64,000 nt of DNA from Paracoccus pantotrophus (GTDB taxonomy: Bacteria; Pseudomonadota; Alphaproteobacteria; Rhodobacterales; Rhodobacteraceae), in contig NZ_CP044426.1 of the NCBI RefSeq assembly GCF_008824185.1, positions 2,125,001 to 2,189,000 of the forward strand, given 5' to 3'. Below, in pieces: positions 56,113-64,000 of the stretch. The first letter of the stretch is position 1, and every line of letters starts with the position of its first letter. The notes under the pieces are model-generated. The model worked only from the letters and a program-made list of their open reading frames with translations. It made no database searches and was not told the DNA's origin. The position numbers were made by a program, and so were the translations under genes.

Positions 56113-57372
56113 CTATTTTCCGATACAGAAGGAACTGAAGATCTCGTCCAGATAATCCTCGGCCCCCACCCGCCCAACCATCATCGCCAAAGCTTGTGCC
56201 GCTTGCCGCAAGGCTTCGGCAAGAAACTCCGGTGCGGTGCTATACTCGACTTCAAGGGCTGCCAGGGCGCGCTGCAAGGCTTCCGCCTGCCTCTTGTGTC
56301 CCACCAGCCCGGACGCTGCCGCCCTGACTCGCAGGCGATCATAGACCAGATCCAGCAATTCCGCGACCCCTTCCCCGGTCAGGCCCGAGATCGATATTCC
56401 TGCGCCTCGCCCAAGATCTGCCTTGGCACGAACGATGATATCGTCCTCCTTCGCGGCTTCGCCGGCAAGCCCATCAACCGAAAGGTGGATGCGCAAGTCG
56501 GCCTCGGCCGCTTTCTGCACCCCCCGCGCAACCCCCATGGCCTCCACGGGATCACTGCTTTCGCGCAACCCGGCCGTATCCAGGAAGGTCACCGGCAAGC
56601 CGCGCAGATCGGTATGAAGTTCCAGAATATCCCGCGTCGTCCCCGCGATCTCGGAAACCAGGGCGATGTCGCGCTGGCCGATGCGATTCAGAAGCGTCGA
56701 TTTCCCGGCGTTCGGCGGCCCGATTATCGCCACGACATAACCTTGCCGCAACCGTTCGGTCGCCGGATAGCCTGCCAGCATCAGCCGGATATCGCTACGA
56801 ACCGCCTCGATCAAATCCAGCGCCTCTGCCGGAACCTCCTCGGGCACCTCCTCATCGGCGAAATCGATGCTGGCTTCGATCAGGGCCCCGGCACGAACCA
56901 ACTTGGCGCGCAGTTCATCGGCCTTTCGACCCAGTTCCCCTTCTGTTGCCCGCATTGCCAGCTTTCGCTGTGCTTCCGTCTCAGCGGAAAGCAGATCGGC
57001 CAACCCTTCGGCTTCAGCCAGGTCCATGCGGCCATTGAGAAAGGCCCGCTTGCTGAACTCTCCTGCCTCGGCCCTTCGCAATCCCCGGGCCAGAAGCGCC
57101 TGCGCCAGCCTGTTGGCAATGACCGGCGCACCGTGCAGATGCATTTCGGCCACTTCCTCACCCGTAAAGCTGTGGCCTTCCTCGAACCAGATGACCAACG
57201 CGCGGTCAATCAGATCCTCTCCGTCCCGCAGCGCCCGCAGCGCCGCCATGCGCGGCGTCGCCACTGGTCCGGCCAAGGATTCCAAGACCGCACGCGCCTT
57301 CGGTCCGCTCAGGCGGACGACGGAAACCCCCCCTCGGCCGGGCGGGGTGGCCTCGGCAAAGATCGTATCCAC
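56113..57372 (-). CDS. mnmE: tRNA modification GTPase MnmE
   Basis: GTPase partner of MnmG. The 419-residue protein has the tetrahydrofolate-binding N-domain, then the G domain: Walker [18 protein letters not shown]. It ends in the conserved FCIGK with the catalytic-site cysteine. It begins with GTG at 57372, 16 bases after the rho stop. The G4 NKxD motif is unusual, reading VRAKADLG (KAD where NKxD is expected), and the protein is somewhat shorter than the typical 450. Confidence 0.94.
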   Translation of the reverse strand: MDTIFAEATPPGRGGVSVVRLSGPKARAVLESLAGPVATPRMAALRALRDGEDLIDRALVIWFEEGHSFTGEEVAEMHLHGAPVIANRLAQALLARGLRRAEAGEFSKRAFLNGRMDLAEAEGLADLLSAETEAQRKLAMRATEGELGRKADELRAKLVRAGALIEASIDFADEEVPEEVPAEALDLIEAVRSDIRLMLAGYPATERLRQGYVVAIIGPPNAGKSTLLNRIGQRDIALVSEIAGTTRDILELHTDLRGLPVTFLDTAGLRESSDPVEAMGVARGVQKAAEADLRIHLSVDGLAGEAAKEDDIIVRAKADLGRGAGISISGLTGEGVAELLDLVYDRLRVRAAASGLVGHKRQAEALQRALAALEVEYSTAPEFLAEALRQAAQALAMMVGRVGAEDYLDEIFSSFCIGK

Positions 57373-57388
57373 CGCATCCTCCGCGCCG

Positions 57389-58660
57389 TCAGGCGTTCAT
57401 CGAATCGAAGAATTCGCTGTTGGTCTTGGTCTGCTTCAGCTTCGAGATCAGGAATTCGATCGCATCCGTGGTTCCCATCGGGTTCAGGATGCGCCGCAGC
57501 AGATAGGTCTTTTGCAGATCCTTGGCATCCACCAGCAGTTCTTCCTTGCGGGTGCCGGACTTGAGGATGTCCATCGCCGGGAACACGCGCTTGTCGGCCA
57601 CCTTGCGGTCCAGAACGATCTCGCTGTTGCCGGTGCCCTTGAATTCCTCGAAGATCACCTCGTCCATGCGCGAGCCGGTATCGATCAGCGCCGTGGCGAT
57701 GATGGTCAGCGAACCGCCTTCCTCGATGTTGCGCGCCGCGCCAAAGAACCGCTTCGGACGCTGCAAGGCATTCGCATCGACGCCGCCGGTCAGCACCTTG
57801 CCCGAACTGGGCACCACGGTGTTGAAGGCCCTACCAAGTCTTGTGATAGAATCCAGAAGGATAACAACATCTCGTTTATGCTCGACCAGGCGCTTGGCCT
57901 TTTCGATCACCATTTCCGAAACGGCGACATGGCGGCTGGCGGGTTCGTCGAAGGTCGAGGAAATGACCTCGCCCTTCACCGAACGCTGCATGTCCGTCAC
58001 CTCTTCCGGCCGCTCGTCGATCAGCAGCACGATCAGATAGCACTCTGGATGGTTCTTCTCGATCGAATGGGCGATGTTTTGCAGCAGCACGGTCTTGCCG
58101 GTGCGTGGCGGCGCCACGATCAGCGAACGCTGGCCCTTGCCGATCGGCGCCACCAGGTCGATGATCCGGGCGGAACGGTCCTTGATGGTCGGATCCTCGA
58201 TCTCCATCTTCAGCCGCTCATTGGGGTAAAGCGGCGTCAGGTTGTCGAAGGCGACCTTGTGGCGGGCCTTTTCGGGATTCTCGAAATTGATCTTCTCGAC
58301 CTTGGTCAGGGCGAAATAACGCTCATTCTCGCCCGGCGCGCGGATCACGCCCTCGACCGTGTCGCCGGTGCGCAGGCTGTGCTGGCGGATCATGTCGGGG
58401 CTGACATAGATGTCGTCAGGACCCGGCAGGTAGTTCGCCTCGGGCGAGCGCAGGAAACCGAAACCGTCCTGGACCACCTCCAGCACGCCGTCGCCGCCGA
58501 TCTCGAAGCCCTCCTCGGCATGTTCCTTGAGGATCGAGAACATCATCTCGCCCTTGCGCATGGTCGAGGCGTTCTCGATCTCCCATTCCTCGGCCATGGC
58601 CAGCAGATCGGCCGGGCTCTTGGCCTTGAGATCGGACAGGTTGAGACGTTCTTCGGTCAT
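57389..58660 (-). CDS. rho: Transcription termination factor Rho
   Basis: Hexameric RNA helicase for factor-dependent termination. The 423-residue protein has the N-terminal helical and OB-fold RNA-binding domain ([30 protein letters not shown]), Walker [16 protein letters not shown] and [14 protein letters not shown] 58660 (MTEERLNL) gives the usual N-terminus; 11 extra codons upstream are unlikely. Its place next to mnmE and hemJ is the alphaproteobacterial origin-region order. Confidence 0.97.
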   Translation of the reverse strand: MTEERLNLSDLKAKSPADLLAMAEEWEIENASTMRKGEMMFSILKEHAEEGFEIGGDGVLEVVQDGFGFLRSPEANYLPGPDDIYVSPDMIRQHSLRTGDTVEGVIRAPGENERYFALTKVEKINFENPEKARHKVAFDNLTPLYPNERLKMEIEDPTIKDRSARIIDLVAPIGKGQRSLIVAPPRTGKTVLLQNIAHSIEKNHPECYLIVLLIDERPEEVTDMQRSVKGEVISSTFDEPASRHVAVSEMVIEKAKRLVEHKRDVVILLDSITRLGRAFNTVVPSSGKVLTGGVDANALQRPKRFFGAARNIEEGGSLTIIATALIDTGSRMDEVIFEEFKGTGNSEIVLDRKVADKRVFPAMDILKSGTRKEELLVDAKDLQKTYLLRRILNPMGTTDAIEFLISKLKQTKTNSEFFDSMNA

Positions 58661-58785
58661 ATCTAGCCTATGGGCGCGCGCTGCCCGACGCATGATCGGC
58701 CCGCGCAGGAAACTGTGTCAGGAAAAATCCGCCGGACGGCGGATGCCGCGTCACATAGGCATAATCCGCGCGCGAGTCAATTCTT

Positions 58786-59232
58786 CTAGAATTTCACGAT
58801 CACCGACAGCACGATCAGGACCATCAGCAACGTCGGCACCTCGTTCATCATCCGATAGCGCCGCCCGCTCAGGCCCCGGCCCTGCAGCAGCGCCTTGCGC
58901 TGGCCGGCCAGCCACATGTGAAACCAGGTCATGCCCAGCACGCCGGCTGCCTTGGTCCAGGGCCAGATCATCGTCCAGTCCACGATTCCCGGCGTCAGCA
59001 CCAGCGCAAGGCCGGCGATCCAGGTCACGATCATCGCCGGATTCATGATCAGCCGCAGCAGCTTGTCCTCCATGATCTGGAAGGATTGCGCTGGCTCTTG
59101 CCCGATATGGCCGCGTTCCGCGTGATAGACGAACAGCCGCGGCAGGTAAAACAGCCCCGCCATCCAGGAAAGCACCGCCATGACATGCAACGCTTTGATC
59201 CAGGGGTAAGCAAGGGGCAGGAAATCGTTCAT
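58786..59232 (-). CDS. hemJ: Protoporphyrinogen oxidase HemJ
   Basis: Membrane enzyme that oxidises protoporphyrinogen IX in heme synthesis. The 148-residue protein has four hydrophobic segments and the conserved opening WIKALHVMAVLSWMAGLFYLPRLFVYH with His16, plus KLLRLIMNPAM and WFHMWLAGQRK. ATG 59232 follows GGAGGTG; the frame to 59262 is not needed. Confidence 0.95.
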   Translation of the reverse strand: MNDFLPLAYPWIKALHVMAVLSWMAGLFYLPRLFVYHAERGHIGQEPAQSFQIMEDKLLRLIMNPAMIVTWIAGLALVLTPGIVDWTMIWPWTKAAGVLGMTWFHMWLAGQRKALLQGRGLSGRRYRMMNEVPTLLMVLIVLSVIVKF

Positions 59233-59300
59233 GGTACACCTCCGCCGTCCTCTCTCTATCAAAAAGAAATGAAGATAAAGATAAGGATGATGATGTTGTT

Positions 59301-59615
59301 GGGCCTGTGGATGACTGGAAATCCCGGCTCCGCCTTGACCTTCCCCAGACCGCGGCGCTTGGGGAAAAAAACACCGTTAACGATTTGTTAACGAAAAATT
59401 CCATCACAAACAGCATGATAAGCAAAAACCACCTGTGGATAAGTTTGTGAAAATTTTTCTTTTCCACAGCTTGTGGGTGGTTTGCAGCCGGTTATGGACA
59501 TGTGGAGAAGCCGGCTCCGTTCCTGCTCTGTCCCAAGCGGCGATCCGTAGACATGGAAAAGGCCGCGCGATCTCCACAGATTCGACCTCCCGAGTCGCGG
59601 CCGTTTATCCCCAGG
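59301..59615. other. Candidate chromosomal replication origin (oriC)
   Basis: The 587-bp gap between hemJ and the oxygenase gene is the most AT-rich part of the window near 59360-59465. It holds a perfect DnaA box TGTGGATAA (59434-59442), TTTTCCACA (59460-59468), and one-mismatch boxes TGTGGATGA (59306-59314), TGTGGAGAA (59491-59499) and TTATCCCCA (59605-59613). A CtrA-type site lies beside them. Linkage to parAB, parS, rsmG-mnmG, mnmE, rho and hemJ fits the alphaproteobacterial origin. No coding region is seen in 59233-59819. Confidence 0.72.
59377..59392 (+). promoter_or_regulatory. CtrA-type binding site
   Basis: TTAACGATTTGTTAAC matches TTAA-N7-TTAAC exactly. In Caulobacter, CtrA sites within the origin block initiation; the position here, 42 bp from the best DnaA box, is consistent with such a role. 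Confidence 0.6.
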
Positions 59616-59704
59616 CTTATACCCGCGCTTGCTGGCGGCGTGGCAGCCGCTTCCGAATGACCCCTTTCGGGGCCTGCCTGTCTCTGGAGGCGGGGCTCGG
59701 GGCT

Positions 59705-59764
59705 ACGCAAAAGCGCCCGAGGTGCGTTTGCGTCATCCGGGCGTCGCATTTGGCGAATTGCGAC
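59705..59764. promoter_or_regulatory. Two inverted repeats upstream of the Rieske oxygenase gene
   Basis: ACGCAAA (59705-59711) is mirrored by TTTGCGT (59727-59733), and GTCGCATTT (59743-59751) by AATTGCGAC (59756-59764, one mismatch) around GGCG. Both lie 55-115 bp before the oxygenase ATG and could be operators. Confidence 0.4.
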
Positions 59765-59819
59765 CCGCCAAAGCGGTGCAATGCTTTGCCAAGGACGCCC
59801 CTTGTGACGGAATCAAGCC

Positions 59820-61058
59820 ATGCTGAACACAGCCGAAATCCTGGACCAGCTCGCCAACCGGCGAAAGAACTTCTCGCTCAGCCGCGACCTCTATTGCGAC
59901 CAGGGCGTCTACCAGGCCGATCTGGAGAATCTCTGGTATCGCGAATGGGTGTTCGCCATCCCTTCCTGCGACATTCCCAAGACCGGCAACCACGCCACCT
60001 TGCAGATCGGGCAGTATCCGGTGGTGATCGTGTGCGGCGCCGACGGCCAGATCCGTGCCTTCCACAACGTCTGCCGCCATCGCGGCCAGCGGCTGTGCCC
60101 CAAGCAGAACGGCAGCTCGCCCAAGCTGGTCTGTCCCTATCACCAATGGACCTACGACCTCGACGGCAAACTGCTGTTCGCCCGCGACATGGGGCCGGAT
60201 TTCGATGCCTCGAAATACAGCCTCAAGCCGGTCCATTGCCGGACCGAGGGCGGCATGGTGTTCATCTGCCTGGCCGACAACCCGCCGGATTTCGAGCCGC
60301 TGGGCGGTTATCTGCGTGATTACGTCGGCGCCAGCGACCTCGCAAACGCCAAGGTCGCCTTCACCTCGACCATCGTCGAGAAGGGCAACTGGAAGCTGGT
60401 GATCGAGAACAACCGCGAATGCTACCATTGCGGCGGCAGCCATCCCTCGCTGTGCCGGACCTATTCCGACAACCCGCTGATGACGGTGATGGAGGGGCCC
60501 AACGCCGCCTCGCCCGAGATCCTGGCGCATTGGAACCGCTGCGACCAGGCCGGCCTGCCCGCGCGCTTCGTGAACGAGCCGGGGATGCAATGGCGCTTCG
60601 CCCGCGTGCCGCTGCTGAACAATGCCGAAAGCTTCACCATGTCCACCAAGGCGGCGGTGAACCGGCGCATGGGCACGATCCCGTGGAACGACGCCGGCAG
60701 CCTGATGTTCTATCACTTCCCGTCCAGCTGGAACCACTTCCTGCCCGACCATGCCATCGTCTTCCGCCTGCTGCCGATCTCGCCCACCGAGACCGAGGTG
60801 ACCTCGAAATGGCTGGTCCACAAGGATGCGGTCGAGGGTGTCGACTACGACCTGCAGAAGCTGACCGAGGTCTGGCTGGCCACCAATGACGAGGACCGCC
60901 GCGTGGTCGAGGAGAACCAGAAGGGCATCCTGTCCCCGGCCTATGAGCCCGGCCCCTATTCGCCCCACCAGGAAGAGGGCGTGATCCATTTCGTCGACTG
61001 GTATGTGCGGCAGATGCTGGATCGCCTGTCGCCGCGTCCGGCCATGGCGGCGGAATAA
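59820..61058 (+). CDS. gbcA: Rieske oxygenase alpha subunit, glycine-betaine demethylase (GbcA) type
   Basis: A 412-residue ring-hydroxylating-type oxygenase. The Rieske cluster ligands are Cys85-x-His87 (CRHRGQRL) and Cys105-x2-His108 (CPYHQWTY). Mononuclear iron ligands are His203 and His208 in NRECYHCGGSHPSLC with a later acidic residue. The sequence resembles GbcA and stachydrine demethylases, which remove a methyl group as formaldehyde, more than aromatic dioxygenases. The reductase follows in a TAATG overlap. Substrate by inference: glycine betaine or a related methylammonium compound. Confidence 0.82.
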   Translation: MLNTAEILDQLANRRKNFSLSRDLYCDQGVYQADLENLWYREWVFAIPSCDIPKTGNHATLQIGQYPVVIVCGADGQIRAFHNVCRHRGQRLCPKQNGSSPKLVCPYHQWTYDLDGKLLFARDMGPDFDASKYSLKPVHCRTEGGMVFICLADNPPDFEPLGGYLRDYVGASDLANAKVAFTSTIVEKGNWKLVIENNRECYHCGGSHPSLCRTYSDNPLMTVMEGPNAASPEILAHWNRCDQAGLPARFVNEPGMQWRFARVPLLNNAESFTMSTKAAVNRRMGTIPWNDAGSLMFYHFPSSWNHFLPDHAIVFRLLPISPTETEVTSKWLVHKDAVEGVDYDLQKLTEVWLATNDEDRRVVEENQKGILSPAYEPGPYSPHQEEGVIHFVDWYVRQMLDRLSPRPAMAAE

Positions 61059-62134
61059 TGGCGGTCTTGGTCAAGGCATTCGGCGACAAGCCGTGGAAGG
61101 ACGACGAGCCGCTGGAATGCGTGATGGTGGTGCCCGAGACCTCGGACACCGCCACCTTTACCTTCCGCGCGCCTTCGGGGGCCTGGTTCGATTATCAGCC
61201 CGGCCAGTTCGTCACCCTGGACCTGCCGGTTCCGGGCGGCAACGTGCAGCGCACCTATACGATCAGCTCCAGCCCGTCGCGGCCGCTGTCCATCTCGGTC
61301 ACGGTCAAGGCGCAGCCGGGCAGCGTCGGCGGGCGCTGGATGATCGACCACCTGCGGCCGGGCATGCGGCTCAAGGCCTTCGGGCCGGCGGGGATTTTTT
61401 CCTTCGTCCGGCACGAGGCGCCGAAATACCTGTTCATCTCGGCCGGTTCGGGCATCACCCCGGTAATGTCGATGACCACCTGGGCCTGGGATTCGGGAGA
61501 GATGCCGGACATCGTCTTCGTCCATGCCGCGTGCAGCCCTAGCGAGATCATCTTCCGCCAGCGGCTGGAAGGCATGGCCGACCGGGTGCCGGGGCTGCAA
61601 TTGCGCTTCACGGTCGAGGACTCCGACCCGTTCCGCACCTGGCACGGCTATCGCGGCCGGCTGAACCAGATCATGCTGGGCCTGATGGCCCCGGACTACC
61701 TTGAGCGCGAGGTGTTCTGCTGCGGGCCCGAGCCCTTCATGCAGGCGGTGCGCGACATGCTGATCGCGCTGGGCTTCGACATGGACCATTATCACCAGGA
61801 AAGCTTCGGCGCCCCGATCCGCACCGAGGCCGAGGCCCCGGTGCTGGACGACGTGGTCCCGGACGAGGACAGCGCCGCCCAGATCACCTTCGAAAGTTCG
61901 GGCGTGGTGGCGAAATGCAACGAGACCGACACGGTGCTGGCGGTGGCCAAGGCCAATGGGCTGAACATCCCTTCGGGCTGCACCTTCGGCCTGTGCGGCA
62001 CCTGCAAGATTCGCAAGACCGCCGGCGAAGTGCATATGGTCCATAACGGCGGCATCACCGACGAGGATATCGAGGAGGGCTATATCCTGGCCTGCTGCTC
62101 GCATCCGATCGGGGCGGTCTCGGTCGAGGTCTGA
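61058..62134 (+). CDS. gbcB: Oxygenase reductase (GbcB type)
   Basis: A 358-residue electron-transfer protein that feeds the upstream oxygenase. It has an FAD domain with the RTYTISSSPS motif (about 67-76), an NAD-binding domain (FISAGSGITPVMSM, FCCGPEPFMQAV) and a C-terminal plant-type [2Fe-2S] ferredoxin with CTFGLCGTC and a final cysteine in LACCSHP. Its start overlaps the gbcA stop. This FAD-NAD-ferredoxin order is that of GbcB-like reductases. Confidence 0.88.
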   Translation: MAVLVKAFGDKPWKDDEPLECVMVVPETSDTATFTFRAPSGAWFDYQPGQFVTLDLPVPGGNVQRTYTISSSPSRPLSISVTVKAQPGSVGGRWMIDHLRPGMRLKAFGPAGIFSFVRHEAPKYLFISAGSGITPVMSMTTWAWDSGEMPDIVFVHAACSPSEIIFRQRLEGMADRVPGLQLRFTVEDSDPFRTWHGYRGRLNQIMLGLMAPDYLEREVFCCGPEPFMQAVRDMLIALGFDMDHYHQESFGAPIRTEAEAPVLDDVVPDEDSAAQITFESSGVVAKCNETDTVLAVAKANGLNIPSGCTFGLCGTCKIRKTAGEVHMVHNGGITDEDIEEGYILACCSHPIGAVSVEV

Positions 62135-62182
62135 CCGGCACCACGGTCACAGCATGGCAAAAACCCCCGGTTTTTCTGGGAA

Positions 62183-62211
62183 AAGGGGCGGGCCGAAAGG
62201 TTCCGCCCCTT
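62183..62211 (+). terminator. Probable terminator hairpin after the reductase gene
   Basis: AAGGGGCGG (62183-62191) pairs with CCGCCCCTT (62203-62211) around a GAAA-containing loop. Only a weak T content follows, so it may be a Rho-assisted or mRNA-stabilising hairpin. Confidence 0.6.
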
Positions 62212-62223
62212 GTCCTGCCGCGC

Positions 62224-62261
62224 TTGACAGAACTACCATACCGGGTGATCCTGACCCGGTA
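62224..62261 (+). promoter_or_regulatory. Promoter with inverted-repeat operator upstream of formate dehydrogenase
   Basis: TTGACA (62224-62229) is a consensus -35 box. An exact 8-bp inverted repeat, TACCGGGT (62239-62246) and ACCCGGTA (62254-62261) with a 7-bp spacer, covers the expected -10 region. This fits a repressor operator. No known regulator matched by eye. Confidence 0.55.
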
Positions 62262-62293
62262 CCTATCTCTACGACAGGCAAAAGGAGGGCACG

Positions 62294-64000
62294 ATGAATA
62301 TCGACCTCTCGCGGCGCGGTTTCCTGAAACTGGCGGGTGCGGGTGTCGCGGCGACATCGCTGGGGGCCATGGGCTTCGGCGGGGCGGAGGCGGCGGAACA
62401 GGCGCATGTGCGTGCCTTCAAGCTGGCCTCGACGACCGAGACGCGCAATACCTGCCCCTATTGCTCGGTCGCCTGCGGCGTCATCATCTATTCCGACGGC
62501 GACCTGAAGGCCGGCGAAGAGGCCAGGGTCGTCCATATCGAGGGCGATGCCGACCATCCGACCAATCGCGGCACGCTTTGCCCGAAAGGCGCGGCGCTCA
62601 AGGACTTCGTCAATGCCGAGACGCGCCTGACCACGCCGCGCATCCGCCGGCCCGGCGCGGCCAGCTTCGAGGAGATCTCCTGGGAAGAGGCGCTGGACAA
62701 GATCGCCCGCGCGCTCAAGGATGACCGCGATGCCAACATGGTGCTGACCAACGACGACGGCGTGCCCGTCAACCGCTGGACCACCACCGGCTACCTGGCG
62801 GCCTCGGCCACCACCAATGAAACCGCATGGCTGACCTACAAGGTGGTCAGATCCATGGGGATCGTCGGATTCGACAACCAGGCGCGCGTCTGACACGGCC
62901 CCACGGTGTCCAGTTTGGGCCCGACATTTGGCCGTGGAGCGATGACCAACTCCTGGACCGACATCAAGAATACCGACCTCGTGGTCGTCATGGGCGGCAA
63001 TGCCGCCGAAGCCCATCCCTGCGGATTCAAATGGGTGACCGAAGCCAAGGCCACGCGCGGCGCCCGGCTGATCGTGGTGGACCCGCGCTTTACCCGCACC
63101 GCCTCGGTGGCCGATTACTATGCGCCGATCCGGCCCGGCTCGGACATTGCCTTCCTGATGGGCCTGATCAACTGGTTGATCCAGAACGACAAGGTGCAAT
63201 GGGATTACGTCCGCAACTTCACCAATGCCGCCTGGCTGGTGAAGGACGAGTTCGGCTGGAGCAACGGGCTGTTCACCGGCTACGACCCGGAAAAGCGCGA
63301 CTATGACAAGTCGGGCTGGGACTATGTCATCGGCGAGGACGGCTTTGCCACCGTGGACATGACGCTGGAGCATCCGCGCTGCGTCTGGAACCTGCTCAAG
63401 GAACATGTCTCGCGCTATACGCCGGAACTGGTCGAACAGGTCTGCGGCACGCCCAGGGACCGCTTCCTCAAGATCGCCGAGATGATCGGCGAGTGCTCGG
63501 CGCCCGACAAGACCATGACCTCGATGTATGCGCTGGGCTGGACCCAGCACGCCAAGGGTTCGCAGAACATCCGCGGCATGGCGATGCTGCAGCTGATCCT
63601 GGGCAATATCGGCGTCCGGGGCGGCGGGATGAACGCGCTGCGCGGCCATTCCAACATCCAGGGCCTGACCGATATCGGGCTGATGTCGAACCTGATTCCC
63701 GGCTACCTGAACATCCCGACCGAGAAAGAGCCGGACTGGCAGACCTACATGTCCAGCCGCAGCTTCACGCCGCTGCGGCCGGGCCAGACCAGCTATTGGC
63801 AGAACTATCCCAAGTTCATGGTCAGCTTCATGAAGGCGATGTGGGGCGACGCCGCCACGGCCGAGAACGACTGGGCCTATCACTACCTGCCCAAGCTGGA
63901 CGTGCCGACCTATGACATCCTGCGCATGTTCGAGCTGATGGATGCCGGCCGGGTCAACATCTATTTCTGCCAGGGCTTCAACCCGCTGCTGTCCTTCCCG
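62294..64000 (+). CDS. Selenocysteine formate dehydrogenase alpha subunit (3' end outside window)
   Basis: Large subunit of a periplasmic formate dehydrogenase of the FdnG/FdoG type: oxidises formate to CO2 and sends electrons to an iron-sulfur subunit and quinone. It has a Tat signal (SRRGFLKLAGAG, Arg7-Arg8) and [4Fe-4S] ligands Cys54, Cys57, Cys61 and Cys96. Codon 200 is an in-frame TGA (62891-62893) in the FdnG context ARV-Sec-HGPTV; coding continues in the same frame to the window end. An AAAGGAGG site precedes the ATG. MobA in this window could supply the bis-MGD cofactor. Confidence 0.93.
62891..62936 (+). promoter_or_regulatory. Bacterial SECIS element in formate dehydrogenase mRNA
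   Basis: Directly after the TGA, CACGGCC (62894-62900) pairs perfectly with GGCCGTG (62930-62936), and an inner TGTC (62907-62910) pairs with GACA (62923-62926) below an apical loop containing GTTTGGGCC. Distance and shape fit the SelB-binding hairpin of fdnG/fdhF. Confidence 0.8.

Noticed and set aside
62294..62893. Truncated formate dehydrogenase pseudogene ending at TGA 62891
   Set aside because: The TGA is in the conserved selenocysteine position, a stem-loop follows and the frame continues with perfect family similarity.

Overview
The window is GC-rich, densely packed DNA with high-GC third codon positions. It looks like a Paracoccus-like member of the Rhodobacterales (Alphaproteobacteria). 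The genus call rests on the xoxF, cytochrome c553i (xoxG), xoxJ, flhA, fghA and gfa formaldehyde-oxidation set, the alphaproteobacterial parB-parA-rsmG-mnmG-mnmE-rho-hemJ block and a CtrA-type motif. No rRNA is present to confirm it.

Layout. 1-8.7 kb: housekeeping and stress genes (msrPQ, clpB with a heat-shock-type promoter, pyrF, a GST, a NUDIX hydrolase, NfeD and an SPFH protein, an N-formylglutamate amidohydrolase), then tRNA-Val(GAC) and ribosomal protein L36. 9.2-10.9 kb: an exported caspase-fold-like protein that seems to lack its catalytic dyad. 10.9-22.1 kb: a minus-strand LIV-type ABC importer operon with two acyl-CoA ligases, divergent from a hybrid histidine kinase and response regulator. 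22.1-24.3 kb: aroQ, an EamA transporter and a HAD hydrolase. 24.4-32.1 kb: a TPP riboswitch followed by thiD-thiO-thiS-thiG-thiE-thiF-thiY-tenA-thiZ-thiX. thiZ is broken by an 80-bp hairpin repeat.

32.1-46.9 kb is a C1/alcohol oxidation island: mobA, a PQQ-alcohol-dehydrogenase-associated ABC system with its accessory proteins, xoxJ, xoxG, the lanthanide-type methanol dehydrogenase xoxF, fghA, flhA and gfa. Together these oxidise methanol to formaldehyde in the periplasm and formaldehyde to formate through glutathione in the cytoplasm. A 13-bp palindrome (CCWAAGTMTTAGG-like) lies about 90-115 bp upstream of three of its transcription units.

47-52 kb: DUF454, hemW, a RidA-like protein, rdgB, rph, hrcA and grpE. 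52-59.2 kb: parB, parA, rsmG, mnmG, mnmE, rho and hemJ, with two parS sites that overlap the starts of rsmG and mnmG. The 587-bp gap at 59.2-59.8 kb carries DnaA boxes and a TTAA-N7-TTAA motif and is a good oriC candidate. 59.8-64 kb: a Rieske oxygenase and reductase pair of the glycine-betaine demethylase type (releases formaldehyde), then a formate dehydrogenase alpha subunit read through an in-frame UGA as selenocysteine, cut by the window end. The window thus holds a nearly complete route from methanol or methylated amines through formaldehyde and formate to CO2.
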